Shown: positions 17,816-28,070 of the stretch, piece after piece
How positions within the stretch are numbered: the first letter of the stretch is position 1
How the letters are laid out: the number at the start of each line of letters is the position of its first letter
Source of the DNA: CAVSJA01 sp963728145
GTDB taxonomy: Bacteria > Bacteroidota > Bacteroidia > Chitinophagales > Chitinophagaceae
Length of the DNA stretch: 64,000 nt
Direction of reading: 5' to 3'
Assembly: GCA_963728145.1 (NCBI GenBank)
Contig: CAVSJA010000001.1
Location: forward strand, 1-64,000
Translations under genes and position numbers: made by a program
Notes under the pieces: generated by a model
Seen by the model: only the letters and a program-made list of their open reading frames with translations
What the model was told of the DNA's origin: nothing
Database searches by the model: none

Positions 17816-19399
17816 ATGAGATTCCTCACTATTTGCTTTCTCTTATACAATTCTTATTCCATCGCACAAATTCCGAAAGCACCCGACCGTAAAGAGGGCG
17901 AAGGTCCATGGCCGCAGCTTATCATTCGCGGGGCTACCTTGATCAATGGTACCGGATCGCCTCCAATGGGACCGGTTGATATTGTAATTGAAAGGAATCG
18001 TATCGTTCAAATCGCTTCGGTTGGATATCCAGGTGTGCCGATAAATGAGGGCGCAAGAATCAAACTTAAAGAAGGTGGCAAGGAAATTAATGCAAGTGGC
18101 ATGTATGTTCTTCCAGGATTTATTGATATGCATGGTCATATTGGTGGTACTGCGCAAGGAACGCCAGCAGAATATGTATATAAGCTTTGGATGGCTCATG
18201 GAATAACGACTATCCGTGATCCATCTGCAGGCAACGGACTTGAATGGACGCTCGAACAAAAGCAAAGAAGTGTTCAAAACCTGATCACCGCTCCGAGGAT
18301 TTATGCATACACAGCTTTCGGTATGGGCGCAAAACAATCCATCAGTACACCCGAACTGGCAATTGAATGGGTAAAAGAGAATGCAAAGAAAGGAGCTGAC
18401 GGAATCAAATTCTTTGGAGCGCCACCACAGATCATGGATGCAGCAATAAAAGAAAATAAAAAACTCGGACTCCGTTCCACCTGTCACCATGCACAAATGG
18501 ATGTAGCAAGATGGAATGTACTTCATTCAGCAAGAGCGGGCATGACCTCGATGGAACACTGGTATGGTTTACCAGAAGCTATGTTTACGGATAAAACAAT
18601 TCAAAACTATCCACTTGATTATAACTACAGTAATGAACAGGATCGGTTTGGTGAAGCTGGACGATTATGGAAACAAGCTGCTCCGCCTTTCTCTGAGAAA
18701 TGGAATGCGGTCATGAATGAATTGATAAGTCTCGATTATACATTGGACCCGACATTTGATACTTATGAGGCCAGTCGTGATCTTCATCGTGCAAGAAGAC
18801 AGGAATGGCATGAGACCTATACGCTTCCTTCATTGTGGAAATTTTATGAACCTAACCGTGTATCACATGGGTCTTATTGGTTCAGTTGGGGAACGGAACA
18901 GGAAGTTGCCTGGAAGGAAAATTTTCGGTTATGGATGAGCTTTGTTAATGAATATAAGAATCGTGGTGGCAGGGTGACTGCCGGTTCTGATAACGCATTT
19001 ATTTATCAATTGTATGGATTTGGTTTTATCCGTGAGCTGGAATTATTGCGAGAAGCAGGGTTTCATCCATTGGAAGTGATCCGTTCTGCAACACTGTACG
19101 GTGCGCAAGCGCTAGGTGCAGAAAAAGATCTCGGTAGTGTTGAAGTTGGAAAACTTGCAGATCTCGTCATCATCGATCAAAATCCCCTGGCAAATCTCCA
19201 GGTATTGTACGGAGTAGGGGCGATTAAGCTTGATGAAAACAATAAAGCACAACGCGTTGGTGGAGTAAAATATACCGTTAAAGATGGTATCGTGTACGAC
19301 GCAAAGAAACTACTCGCTGACGTGAAAAAGATGGTGGATGATGAAAAAGCGAAGACGGGATGGAAATTAATTCAACCAGGAATGCTGCAGCCGTTTTGA
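17816..19399 (+). CDS. Secreted amidohydrolase (metal-dependent hydrolase superfamily)
   Basis: Protein of 527 residues with a signal peptide (MRFLTICFLLYNSYSIAQ). The amidohydrolase barrel shows the first metal motif DMHGHIGG, a later histidine in STCHHAQMD, a lysine-like bridging region (ADGIKFFGAPP) and the catalytic aspartate in VTAGSDNAF. The C-terminal LGSVEVGKLADLVIIDQNPL is the universal closing beta-domain of imidazolonepropionase/prolidase-like amidohydrolases. Substrate unknown; secreted Bacteroidota members may act on peptides or cyclic amides. A strong terminator follows. Confidence 0.9.
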   Translation: MRFLTICFLLYNSYSIAQIPKAPDRKEGEGPWPQLIIRGATLINGTGSPPMGPVDIVIERNRIVQIASVGYPGVPINEGARIKLKEGGKEINASGMYVLPGFIDMHGHIGGTAQGTPAEYVYKLWMAHGITTIRDPSAGNGLEWTLEQKQRSVQNLITAPRIYAYTAFGMGAKQSISTPELAIEWVKENAKKGADGIKFFGAPPQIMDAAIKENKKLGLRSTCHHAQMDVARWNVLHSARAGMTSMEHWYGLPEAMFTDKTIQNYPLDYNYSNEQDRFGEAGRLWKQAAPPFSEKWNAVMNELISLDYTLDPTFDTYEASRDLHRARRQEWHETYTLPSLWKFYEPNRVSHGSYWFSWGTEQEVAWKENFRLWMSFVNEYKNRGGRVTAGSDNAFIYQLYGFGFIRELELLREAGFHPLEVIRSATLYGAQALGAEKDLGSVEVGKLADLVIIDQNPLANLQVLYGVGAIKLDENNKAQRVGGVKYTVKDGIVYDAKKLLADVKKMVDDEKAKTGWKLIQPGMLQPF

Positions 19400-19404
19400 T
19401 TCTT

Positions 19405-19433
19405 CCTCTGCGTTCTTTGCGTCTTCGCAGAGG
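19405..19433. terminator. Terminator after the amidohydrolase gene
   Basis: CCTCTGCG (19405-19412) and CGCAGAGG (19426-19433) form a perfect 8-base stem with a 13-base loop, followed by TTTCTAATT. It starts six bases after the stop and lies between convergent genes, so it can serve both. Confidence 0.75.
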
Positions 19434-19483
19434 TTTCTAATTAAGGCCAGATTTGAAATGTGATTAGGATTGTCGACTCCCAA

Positions 19484-20704
19484 CTAATACCTATACCTCC
19501 ACCATGTCTTCGTTTCGGTTGCGACATATGGGTCGATAAATCCTAAACCATAATACAACTCATCGTTGTACACGTGGGCCGCGCCCCACCACATTGTAGT
19601 ATATCCGCCTGCTGGAAGTCCTTTATAATTTTCCCATAGTAATTGCGATCTGTCAAAGTTCAGGCCAACACGGTAAACATTGGCATTGCCAGATGATCCC
19701 GCACCTGTGCCGAATTTTCCTCCCAGGACATAAGCTAATTCAAAGTTTCTATCTGTTATACTATATCCAAAACTCGGCCAGGACCCATTGCCAGAAAGCG
19801 TACGCCATGAGTTTGTTTCAGGGTTGTATTCCTGACCTGGCAGGTATGCATAGTTGCCTATCCTGATTGCGAAGTATCCCCAGTCGTTTATTGGATAAAT
19901 CAGATCAGCTTTTCTTGTCCATGTATGTGTGGTCAGATTATATTCCCATAGTTCGTTTGCGACAGTATTCAAACCTGGATTATTGACATTATCGGTTCCA
20001 CCTGCGATATAGGCCTTATTATTAATCACGAAAGCGACAGCATCGGCCCTGCCGTTACCAGGGAGGGGAGCAGCGAAGCTCCAACTATTTGTTGCTTCAT
20101 CAAATACCTGCAATCGATTTGATAATGGTCCCCCGGCTGTCATCCCACCAAAAAGATAACCTTTACCACTAAGCGTAAAGTTACTTGCTCTTGACACTTT
20201 ATCTGTCGGCATCGGCGCAGGGGTCCAGGTATTGTTTTGTATATCATATTTCCACCAACTATTAAAGCCTACATAAATGTTTTTACCAGCCTGTACACTA
20301 GCGCCCGCAATGTTGAAGGTGCCCGGATGGTCGAGTAACCGCATATAGGAATTGGTTTCAGGATTACCCGCAATAATTCTGAATGGTATGGGACTGCAGA
20401 TTTCAGTTCCTTCATACTTTACACAAACAGGTCCCGGTTGCGCCCCGGCAGGAACCCAAACAACAATGCTCGTATCATTGGTATAAGATCCCCATACCTC
20501 AATGCCTTCAAAATAAATTTTTATTACTCCGCCACTGTCTTGTTTGAGATTGCTGAAGCCTGTGCCAATAAGCAATACAGGTTCACCAACCCGTGCTTCC
20601 GAGGGATAAATATTGGTTACAGTAATGTTTTCGCTAGACTTATCGCAGGAAATAAAAAAAGTACAGAGGATTAAAACTCCACACATCACAAGAATCCGTT
20701 TCAT
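19484..20704 (-). CDS. IPT/TIG plus kelch-propeller lipoprotein
   Basis: Surface lipoprotein of 406 residues from the ATG at 20704; a start seven codons upstream is possible. A lipoprotein signal ends in FFISCDKS. An IPT/TIG immunoglobulin-like domain follows (ITVTNIYPSEARVGEPVLL, GTGFSN, about residues 25-105). The rest is kelch repeats with the pattern GKGYLFGG, NNKAYIAGG, YAYLPG and LAYVLGG, forming a beta-propeller. Such proteins are abundant in Chitinophagaceae envelopes. Ligand unknown. Confidence 0.88.
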   Translation of the reverse strand: MKRILVMCGVLILCTFFISCDKSSENITVTNIYPSEARVGEPVLLIGTGFSNLKQDSGGVIKIYFEGIEVWGSYTNDTSIVVWVPAGAQPGPVCVKYEGTEICSPIPFRIIAGNPETNSYMRLLDHPGTFNIAGASVQAGKNIYVGFNSWWKYDIQNNTWTPAPMPTDKVSRASNFTLSGKGYLFGGMTAGGPLSNRLQVFDEATNSWSFAAPLPGNGRADAVAFVINNKAYIAGGTDNVNNPGLNTVANELWEYNLTTHTWTRKADLIYPINDWGYFAIRIGNYAYLPGQEYNPETNSWRTLSGNGSWPSFGYSITDRNFELAYVLGGKFGTGAGSSGNANVYRVGLNFDRSQLLWENYKGLPAGGYTTMWWGAAHVYNDELYYGLGFIDPYVATETKTWWRYRY

Positions 20705-20769
20705 GGCAAGGGGTTTGCTTGGCAAAATAAGAAGACGACGGCGGATTTCAAAAGGTTGATAGGGTTGTT

Positions 20770-20791
20770 CCCGCTTTCGCGGTAATGCGGG
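20770..20791. terminator. Weak stem-loop between the kelch and MG2-like genes
   Basis: CCCGC and GCGGG (20770-20774 and 20787-20791) can pair, just downstream of the MG2-like gene on the minus strand. A possible end of the TonB operon transcript. Confidence 0.35.
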
Positions 20792-20826
20792 GTTGACAAG
20801 GATAGGGGTATTCTCTTATCAGTTCG

Positions 20827-23237
20827 TCACCGGACTGTGAACCTGAAAATAGTACTACCCAACTGTCCATCAATGCTGATTCCTTGAAGAATAGCGATAT
20901 AATTTCCAGGTAAATCGGAGGTGTAGAACTTTGCTTTCGCCTTTCCGCTTTGGTCAGTTTTAATATCGGGTGACCAATAGAGTAAGGTCCTCATGTCGGG
21001 TATACGGCTCTGTTGGCTTATCGGAGTTTCATAAGATGGGGAATAGAATTCTCTTGTTAACTGCAAACCGGGATATTCCAGCAATAAGGCATTTTGATCC
21101 AATTGATAGCCTGCGAGATCGCCCTGGTAAGTGGAATAACTTACAATGCCATTATAAGCAATGCCGCCGGCATAGTATTTACGGGTGACCACATCAGCTC
21201 TTTTTATCTTTAATGGATCAAAGGCCATGATCCGATCAATGTCAAACACGGGTACTCCATCCAACAACACGAGCGGATCTTCGTCGAAGAAAACCTTATA
21301 TGGTGCATTGTTGACTTTATAATGAAATTTTCCGCCTGACTTCCGTACCAGGACCTCGGTTACATATTCACGCATAACTTCTTCCATCGTTGAGAAACGA
21401 GTGTAGTCATCCAGCAAATAAGTTTTATCACCCTTTCCATAAAAAGCAGAAGTATCTACAAAACCGGGAAGAATGAATTGTTGAGCAGAATCGGATGTAA
21501 ATGCGTTTTGAACCTGCGCTCCGGTGATGCGTTCGCGTAAATAATCCTTCCAACGATCAGAAAAACTTAACGGAGGTATTGTTGTTGATGAATACTTTTC
21601 AGAAAATGGATTGAGGATCGATAGTTGATAAATGCTGTCCTTCCTGCTATCTGCCTGTATTACGATTTCACCCGCACTATAGAAATTCTTGATATCAAAA
21701 CGCAAACGTCCATTCTTATCGCTTTTACTTGCAGCAAATTGGAATTTCTCGCCGGGAATAGATAAATAAGCGTAAATGCCCGGGGCTGGTTGTTGAGTCC
21801 TTTTGTCAACTATTTTTCCATTGATGAGATGCCCCGCATACTCAGGTAGAAATTCAAACGACGGTTTGTTCCCGCTTAGGATATCCTCCCACTTAAACCT
21901 TCTCCATCCCTGGGTGAGCAGGAGATTTTCAATAGCCTCATCTGATTCCTGACCATTTTGAAAATAGAATTCAGGTGATTCGATCTTTCCTTTTAATTCA
22001 GATTGCAGCCATAAATAAGTTGCAATATCAGTTTGAACCCCGGTATCTAAGGAGTCAACCCGGAAAACAGACAATGAATAATTTCCCTCCAAAGCCATTC
22101 TATCTTTCCCAATACTTGAAATATCGAGATTTACCACTGTACGCATCGGATAAACCGATTGATCAGCTTTCAACGAAAGATCCAATTGTTTTTCCGGTCT
22201 CTTAAAATACAGTCGTTCGCAAACAGCTTTTCTTTCATCGGTGAATAACGTGAAATGGCTAATGCCTTCAGCCAGTTGTTTCTTGTCTATTGTGAATTCA
22301 GCAATTCCATTCTTCAATGGTTGTCCGAGCGACAATTGAACAGTCTTTCCATTATGTATGAGCAAGTAAGTATAAAAATTATTGTCCTGGTTCTTTGTTG
22401 CTACTTTCACTTTGATTTGATTCGCCTCTGTCTGGGTCTGCATTACAAACCCTTTGTCAAAGGCCTGGGGTAGGTCTTGCGTAAACTGGATATCATTATT
22501 TGTTTTAAAGATTGCGCGGTAACGGTTCCCGCTAACAGGGGTAAAATTGATCGTTCCCTTTCCAAACCGTCCGGTTTTGAATCTTTGTATGGTATCATTA
22601 TTGGAACTGAGAAGGATTGCCTCAGCGTTTATTCCATTCCCATATTTATCGGTTGCCTGGAATGCAAGTTTGCTTTCCAATCCATAAACGAGATTACCTC
22701 CTTCGGGAAAGAACTGAGCGTAATACTGAGCAGATTCTGGTTTATCCTGTGTTGCTGCTGAAGACTTTAATGGGTTCACGATCGTGATCTGTTTTTCAAA
22801 AAACAACTCGACCGGAAAATTCTTCATCCAGCTAGTATAAGCGCGGAAAATATAATTACCCGAGTTGATATAGGAGGGAAGAATAAATGATCCGCTTCCC
22901 ATCCCATCTTCCAGGGGGATCTTTGCCTGCAACGCAGGTTTTCTGTCGCTTGCTAAGATCTCCACATAAGCGACCTTGCTTAAATCAAGCAATTGATGGC
23001 TGGAAGCATCCGTGAGATATAATTTGAACCATAAGATCTCTCCAGCGAGATATAAGCCTTTATCTAAATGCGCGAATATTTTTTCTTGCGGTATAGTTTT
23101 TTGGTAATCGCTGACTTGCTGCTGGAGTTTGGTCGTTAACTCTGATTGGGCAAGTAAGTAATGAGGGAGCAAAAAAAGAAGAAGGTCGGGATTAAGACCT
23201 TTAGTTTAAAATTATTATTTGAGATCCAGTTGATCAT
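20827..23237 (-). CDS. Large secreted MG2-like protein, frameshift in a T7 run
   Basis: About 803 residues. The long frame lacks an ATG and begins inside a hydrophobic stretch. An ATG at 23237 in another frame (MINWISNNNFKLKVLIPTFF) gives a good signal peptide that joins the long frame as LLPHYLLAQ if the run of seven T at 23171-23177 had eight. The mature protein has an alpha-2-macroglobulin MG2-like opening (FAHLDKGLYLAGEILWFKLY, SYINSGNYIFRAYTSWMKN), a carboxypeptidase-like linker (KIVDKRTQQPAPGIYAYLSI), a plug-like segment (LLDGVPVFDIDRI) and an MG-like end (GKAKAKFYTSDLPGNY). It sits behind a TonB receptor and a DUF4249 lipoprotein, its usual partners. Function unproven. Confidence 0.82.
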
Positions 23238-23255
23238 TTTTTCAATTCTTAAAAA

Positions 23256-24380
23256 TTACCAGTATGCGGGTTTTTTGGTTGCGCCGCCCTTTCTTGTACA
23301 ATCCACGCAGGAGTTTTTTGCTATAGCAACTCCACCTCCGGTTAAATAATATGCTGGCGCGTAACTTGTGTCCTGCAATGCATAAAAAACACTGTCCGGA
23401 TGAAGAATCCTTGCTGTACAAAAGGGTAATTGGGTGGGCACAATCCAACTCAACACGTCTGCTCGCTGGATAAATATTCTCTTCTCAGTTACCGAACTTG
23501 CCGTAACATAACCGATAACGGGCTCTTCCGGATTTGTAATGCATTTAATATTTCCGATCAATTGCGAAGGCTGTACGCCGAATATGTTCCCGAGATCTCT
23601 GGAATTCTTTCGAAGTGTTTCCCAATATTCAAATGCTTTTTGGGTGAGTGCGGATTGCTTTACGAGTATACTGTAACGAACACCGATCTTATCGGTCTCG
23701 TTTGGCACTACTGCAACAACTTTCTTATCAATTCTATCCTGGCTGAGTTTGGTCGAGGTGCCCAATAAGACTTCGGTTGATCTGAGTGTGGTCCAGCATA
23801 CATTCAAGAGGTTTGCAGAGTCCCTGAAGTAAATTTGGCCATTCATATATCCCAGGTTTGAATCAAACCATGCCCAGTACTCCCATGTCTCTTCATATTC
23901 CCAACGATAATACCATGTATTATTGGCGGGATCGTGCGTATTGACTGAAATGAACACATCGCGATCCTGTTCCCAGGTGATACTATCTATAGGTGGAGTT
24001 TCTTTTAAAGGTTCGAGTGCAGATAAATATTCCTTGCCGATAGTTGTAATTCTGATCCTGTAACGGTCTGAAGGATCGAGGTTGAGAGATACGGATTGAT
24101 AAAGACCATTTGAAACATGTTGCAATGGAAAACTCCCTCCGTGTTCCGATTGAATAAAAACGGAGGCATTGGTTTCAGGAACAAACAAAACAGTGTCAGT
24201 TAGTCTTTTTGTCCTGGATAATTGAATTCTTGTCGGCTGCCCGCTGCTTATTATTCCCTCCACCACCAAAAAGTTATGGTCAATTGTAACGGCAGGCGGC
24301 GCATAGGGCTCCTTGCAAGAGTAGTATGCCAGCATCGTCAGCACCAAAAAATTTCCATATTTGAAAAAAATTCTTTTCAT
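23256..24380 (-). CDS. DUF4249 lipoprotein
   Basis: Protein of 374 residues with a lipoprotein signal ending in LAYYSCKEPY. The DUF4249 pattern is clear: NFLVVEGIISSGQPTRIQLS near the N-terminus, VFIQSEHGG, a DPSDRYRIRI strand, ALEPLKETPPIDSI and a Cys-rich end (IAKNSCVDCTRKGG). Members are nearly always encoded directly after a TonB-dependent receptor in Bacteroidota and are thought to be its outer-membrane partner, much as SusD is for SusC. Here it follows the receptor by 4 bases. Role in substrate capture is inferred from context. Confidence 0.9.
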   Translation of the reverse strand: MKRIFFKYGNFLVLTMLAYYSCKEPYAPPAVTIDHNFLVVEGIISSGQPTRIQLSRTKRLTDTVLFVPETNASVFIQSEHGGSFPLQHVSNGLYQSVSLNLDPSDRYRIRITTIGKEYLSALEPLKETPPIDSITWEQDRDVFISVNTHDPANNTWYYRWEYEETWEYWAWFDSNLGYMNGQIYFRDSANLLNVCWTTLRSTEVLLGTSTKLSQDRIDKKVVAVVPNETDKIGVRYSILVKQSALTQKAFEYWETLRKNSRDLGNIFGVQPSQLIGNIKCITNPEEPVIGYVTASSVTEKRIFIQRADVLSWIVPTQLPFCTARILHPDSVFYALQDTSYAPAYYLTGGGVAIAKNSCVDCTRKGGATKKPAYW

Positions 24381-24384
24381 GTCT

Positions 24385-27159
24385 TTAAAACCGGATATTA
24401 TAAGTTATATAAGGAATGGCCGTACCAATAACTGAAAGCTGGTATCCCCTGATCCTTCCATTCTCCTCAGTGAAATAAATGGAATAAGGATTTTTCCTTG
24501 CAGTCAGGTTGTATACGCCTACGGTCCATGAATTATGTGTACGCTGTTTTACTTTATGATTGCCTTCAAGCTGGAAGGAAAGGTCCATTCTGAAATAATC
24601 CGGAATGCGGTATTGATTTCTTTCCGAATAATAAACCCTTTGGCCTCCAGCCATATAAAAAATCGCGATTGGTAATGTGATTGGCCTGCCTGTAGTATAA
24701 ACTGTGTTCAATGAAACACTATAGCGATGTGTGAAACGATAGTTTGCAATTACATTTAAATTGTGTGGCTTGTCAAAATTAGCCGCGTAATAATTTCCAT
24801 TATTGATCACCTGGCCGGCAATGGAATCGTTCATACGCAATAAGGTTCTTGAATAAGTATAGCTGATCCATCCATTCAACTTACCTGCCTGTTTTTTAAT
24901 CATGAACTCAACACCGTAAGCCTTCCCATTCGTGTTGATCACATCTGTTTCGATCGTATGATTCAGCACCAGGCTGGCTCCGCTCTTGTAATCAAGAAAA
25001 TTGCGCAGCCTTTTGTAGTATATTTCAATCGAGGTTTCGATCGTATTCGATTTAAAATTCTGATAATAACCCAGCGAAACCTGTTCTCCCAGCTGAGGCT
25101 TGATATGCGGATCGCTGAGTTTCCAAACGTCAGTAGGAGAGATGGATGTAGTATTGGATAATAAATGAATGTATTGCCTGAGACTATTGAAGCTGGCTTT
25201 AATTGAAGAATTCTCGGACAGGCTTAAGCGTAAGGCGAGCCTGAATTCTGGTCCATGATAGGTTTGGATATTCTCACCTTTACTATATTGAGCGCTATCA
25301 GCAACCGTTACGGTTTCTCTGGGAAGTCCCTTTACATAGCTGTACACTTGTTTGGGCCCAAGATAATTGAACATGGAATATCGCATTCCAATATTCAATG
25401 AAAGATTTGAAGTGATGGCAAACCTGTCACCAAAATACACCGCACTTTCTAAAGCCTGTTCGGCAGGAACTATATCTGGATTGACAAGGGATGATGGATC
25501 TGATGGATTGTATGACCCAGGAAATACTTTATAGCGTATTGTCTGTACGCCAAAATCAAAATCATGATTGTTTTGAGGAGCATAACTGAAGTCAGCCCTG
25601 AAATTCGCCTGGTTGATCTTGAAATCCATCTTAAATCCGCGATTGGTTCCTTCATCTCCCGCTATTGAATATAGATAGCGGTCATATCCACCCATAAATA
25701 CAACATAGGTCTTGTTACTGAAAATATGTTTCCATTTCATTACAATATTCCTGTTCCCGTACTTGAAAGTGGTATCATCATTCAGCTTGAATTTATCCTG
25801 GCTTGCGTAACCAGTAAGAAAGAGCTGGTTCTTTGAATTGATGCTATGACTTATATGCGCATTCAGATCATAAAAGGAAGCCTTACTATCGCTGTATTCG
25901 GAATTCCTGATCTTTTTGAGTAGCCAGTCGGAATAAGTTGTGCGACCAGCAATGACAAACGATGATTTATCCTTGATCAATGGACCTTCGAGGGTGAGTT
26001 TGCTTGTCAACAATCCGATTCCACCTACTCCAGACAATTTCTTTGTGTTTCCATCTTTGGTTGCAACATCCAGCACGGAAGAAAGCCTTCCTCCATATTT
26101 TTCGGGGATTGAACTTTTGTACAATTCAACGCTCTTGACTACATCGGGATTAAATGCAGAGAAAAATCCAAAGAAATGTGAAGGGTTATAGATAGTAGCA
26201 TCATTGAATAATACAAGATTTTGGTCTGCCGATCCTCCGCGAACATTGAATCCTGTGCTTGCTTCTCCGGCAGAAGTGACGCCTGGCAGGGTTAGAATCG
26301 CTCTAAGAATATCGGCTTCACCCAATAGAACTGGCATTTGCTTGATGGTCTTAATACTCAATCTTTCAACACCCATCTGCATTCGTCGAACATTTGAATT
26401 TCTTTCCGCGACAACAATAACAGATTTAAGCGTGGGCACATCATCCTGTAATTCGATATCGAGCGTTCCATCTGAATGCAGTAGGATGCTTCTCCTGGTT
26501 TCTTTCATTCCAAGACTGCTGATACGAATGATATGCCTGCCTTTGGAAAGCGTAAGCGAATAATAACCGAATTGATCCGATACAACTCCACTTGAAGATT
26601 GATCGATGTAAATAGAAGCTCCGACAATGGCTTCTCCATTCTTTCCATCCCGGACATATCCGGCGATTTTCGCATTTCCGCGAGAATCGCTACCCGCAAT
26701 GCCAATTGTTATTAATTTATTTTCTATGGAAGATTTCAATAAACCCGTTCCTGTTGGGTTTGAAACTGGTGTAATAGTTCTGTCAATTGTATCAACGACC
26801 GTTTTATTGAATTTGAATAATCCTTCAGGCAGATTTGTTTGAACAGTATGTTTTTTATCGAAGACGAAGACTTTGTAATCCGCATCAATGGCAAAACCGA
26901 GATTGGAATTTGCGAGTGCTTTTTCCAACACTTCCCTTATCAATAAATTGTCTCCTGTGACACTGATCTTTAACGTATCTGTTTGTTTCTTGTCGTAATA
27001 GAAGTGCAACGGCGCAGCTATTTCCAAAACACGGACCAGTTCATCAAAAGATTTGTTTTGTAAACTTAGTGATACCCGCAAGCTATCCTGAGCATAGAGC
27101 CGGCTAAAACTTAGGAATACAATAAAGAATAAAGCATTTATCCTTTGGAATCGCTTCAT
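24385..27159 (-). CDS. TonB-dependent receptor with N-terminal secretin-like domain
   Basis: Outer-membrane protein of 924 residues. A signal peptide is followed by an STN domain (SLSLQNKSFDELVRVLE.. LREVLEKAL-type, residues about 28-105), which usually receives a FecR/sigma signal or stabilises the plug. Then come a carboxypeptidase-like beta-sandwich (IAGYVRDGKNGEAIVGASI), the plug (QMPVLLGEADILRAIL, GFNVRGGSADQNLVLFNDA) and a 22-strand barrel ending in YITYNIRF. Its ATG overlaps the stop of the preceding gene (ATGA). It shares an operon with the DUF4249 and MG2-like genes. No FecR/sigma pair is nearby. Substrate unknown. Confidence 0.92.
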   Translation of the reverse strand: MKRFQRINALFFIVFLSFSRLYAQDSLRVSLSLQNKSFDELVRVLEIAAPLHFYYDKKQTDTLKISVTGDNLLIREVLEKALANSNLGFAIDADYKVFVFDKKHTVQTNLPEGLFKFNKTVVDTIDRTITPVSNPTGTGLLKSSIENKLITIGIAGSDSRGNAKIAGYVRDGKNGEAIVGASIYIDQSSSGVVSDQFGYYSLTLSKGRHIIRISSLGMKETRRSILLHSDGTLDIELQDDVPTLKSVIVVAERNSNVRRMQMGVERLSIKTIKQMPVLLGEADILRAILTLPGVTSAGEASTGFNVRGGSADQNLVLFNDATIYNPSHFFGFFSAFNPDVVKSVELYKSSIPEKYGGRLSSVLDVATKDGNTKKLSGVGGIGLLTSKLTLEGPLIKDKSSFVIAGRTTYSDWLLKKIRNSEYSDSKASFYDLNAHISHSINSKNQLFLTGYASQDKFKLNDDTTFKYGNRNIVMKWKHIFSNKTYVVFMGGYDRYLYSIAGDEGTNRGFKMDFKINQANFRADFSYAPQNNHDFDFGVQTIRYKVFPGSYNPSDPSSLVNPDIVPAEQALESAVYFGDRFAITSNLSLNIGMRYSMFNYLGPKQVYSYVKGLPRETVTVADSAQYSKGENIQTYHGPEFRLALRLSLSENSSIKASFNSLRQYIHLLSNTTSISPTDVWKLSDPHIKPQLGEQVSLGYYQNFKSNTIETSIEIYYKRLRNFLDYKSGASLVLNHTIETDVINTNGKAYGVEFMIKKQAGKLNGWISYTYSRTLLRMNDSIAGQVINNGNYYAANFDKPHNLNVIANYRFTHRYSVSLNTVYTTGRPITLPIAIFYMAGGQRVYYSERNQYRIPDYFRMDLSFQLEGNHKVKQRTHNSWTVGVYNLTARKNPYSIYFTEENGRIRGYQLSVIGTAIPYITYNIRF

Positions 27160-27899
27160 GGCTTTTTCAGTTGGTCATAATAACCAGCAACCCTTATCAT
27201 GGTTTTGCCTGGTTCCTTACGAAAATTCAATTTATTGTCTGAGATGAATTTTCTTATTTCATTTTTCTTATCCCTGTAAGCATTTATCAAATCGCCCTTA
27301 CCGGATACCTCGGTATACTTACCATTGTTGAATACATAATACGTATTATATTGGGTATACCTGGAAACAGTTTTTTCTGCATTCGTGACGTATTGCACTC
27401 TTTTCTTATAACGAAACAGCAGGGTAGAAGCGCCTTCATACACTTTATGATAGAATCCTTTCTCCAATCCAAATTCATTTCCTTCCTGCATGCGAACAAA
27501 ATGATCCTGGCCGATATCAAAATGTTTTAGTTTCTCACCAACAAGTGAAATGAAATAGTTCTTTGTAAAATCTTTGATTATAACCTGATCGCTTACAAGG
27601 TCGTAATGCATATCAATATTATTGAACAGGCTTCCATCATAATACACAGAACCTTTTTGCATACCGGTAAACCGGTACCATGGAAATCCTGCTATATCCA
27701 ATCCATAGGGTACGAACTCATACCCGTTGTACAAAGGAGCATGCTCGGCCATTTGACCAACGTAAGTGTTGAAGCCATTTTCTTTTGAGAGCTGGGCAAT
27801 AGTTGAATCAGGTGCCTGTTTTTGGGCACGCGAAGAAATTGAAACAAGGAGGCAAAGAATTAGAAAGCAGCATGAAAAAGAATACATTCTATACATCAT
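27156..27899 (-). CDS. Secreted protein of unknown function, first gene of the TonB operon
   Basis: About 247 residues from one of two adjacent ATGs (27899 or 27896), which follow a GAAGG site; an earlier in-frame start is less likely. Signal peptide FSCCFLILCLLVSISSRAQ. The mature protein has tyrosine-rich beta-strands (GSVYYDGSLFNNIDMHYDL, DQVIIKDFTKNYFISL) and a lysine-rich helical C-terminus with KKNEIRKFISDNKLNF. This pattern recurs in Chitinophagaceae beside TonB receptors, but I know no function. It overlaps the receptor start by four bases, so the two are coupled. Confidence 0.8.
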   Translation of the reverse strand: MMYRMYSFSCCFLILCLLVSISSRAQKQAPDSTIAQLSKENGFNTYVGQMAEHAPLYNGYEFVPYGLDIAGFPWYRFTGMQKGSVYYDGSLFNNIDMHYDLVSDQVIIKDFTKNYFISLVGEKLKHFDIGQDHFVRMQEGNEFGLEKGFYHKVYEGASTLLFRYKKRVQYVTNAEKTVSRYTQYNTYYVFNNGKYTEVSGKGDLINAYRDKKNEIRKFISDNKLNFRKEPGKTMIRVAGYYDQLKKP

Positions 27900-28010
27900 C
27901 ACCTTCACTTTAATTCCCACAGTTTTGGTATAATTCCAACAAGTTGTGCGAAGCCGTAATTTAGTTGAATTAAGATAGACAACCAAATGGATGGCTTCGT
28001 TGCAGCCTGA

Positions 28011-28070
28011 TGGTTGATTGGGAAAACAAACGATTTAACTAATCAACCAACTAACCAATCAACCAATCAA
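28011..28070. repeat. Short tandem and inverted repeats after the M28 gene
   Basis: TGGTTGATTGG (28011-28021) pairs with CCAATCAACCA (28055-28065), and AATCAACCA/ACTAACCA units repeat in tandem between 28041 and 28071. The block ends exactly at the M28 peptidase stop, so it may be its terminator on the minus strand. Confidence 0.55.
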
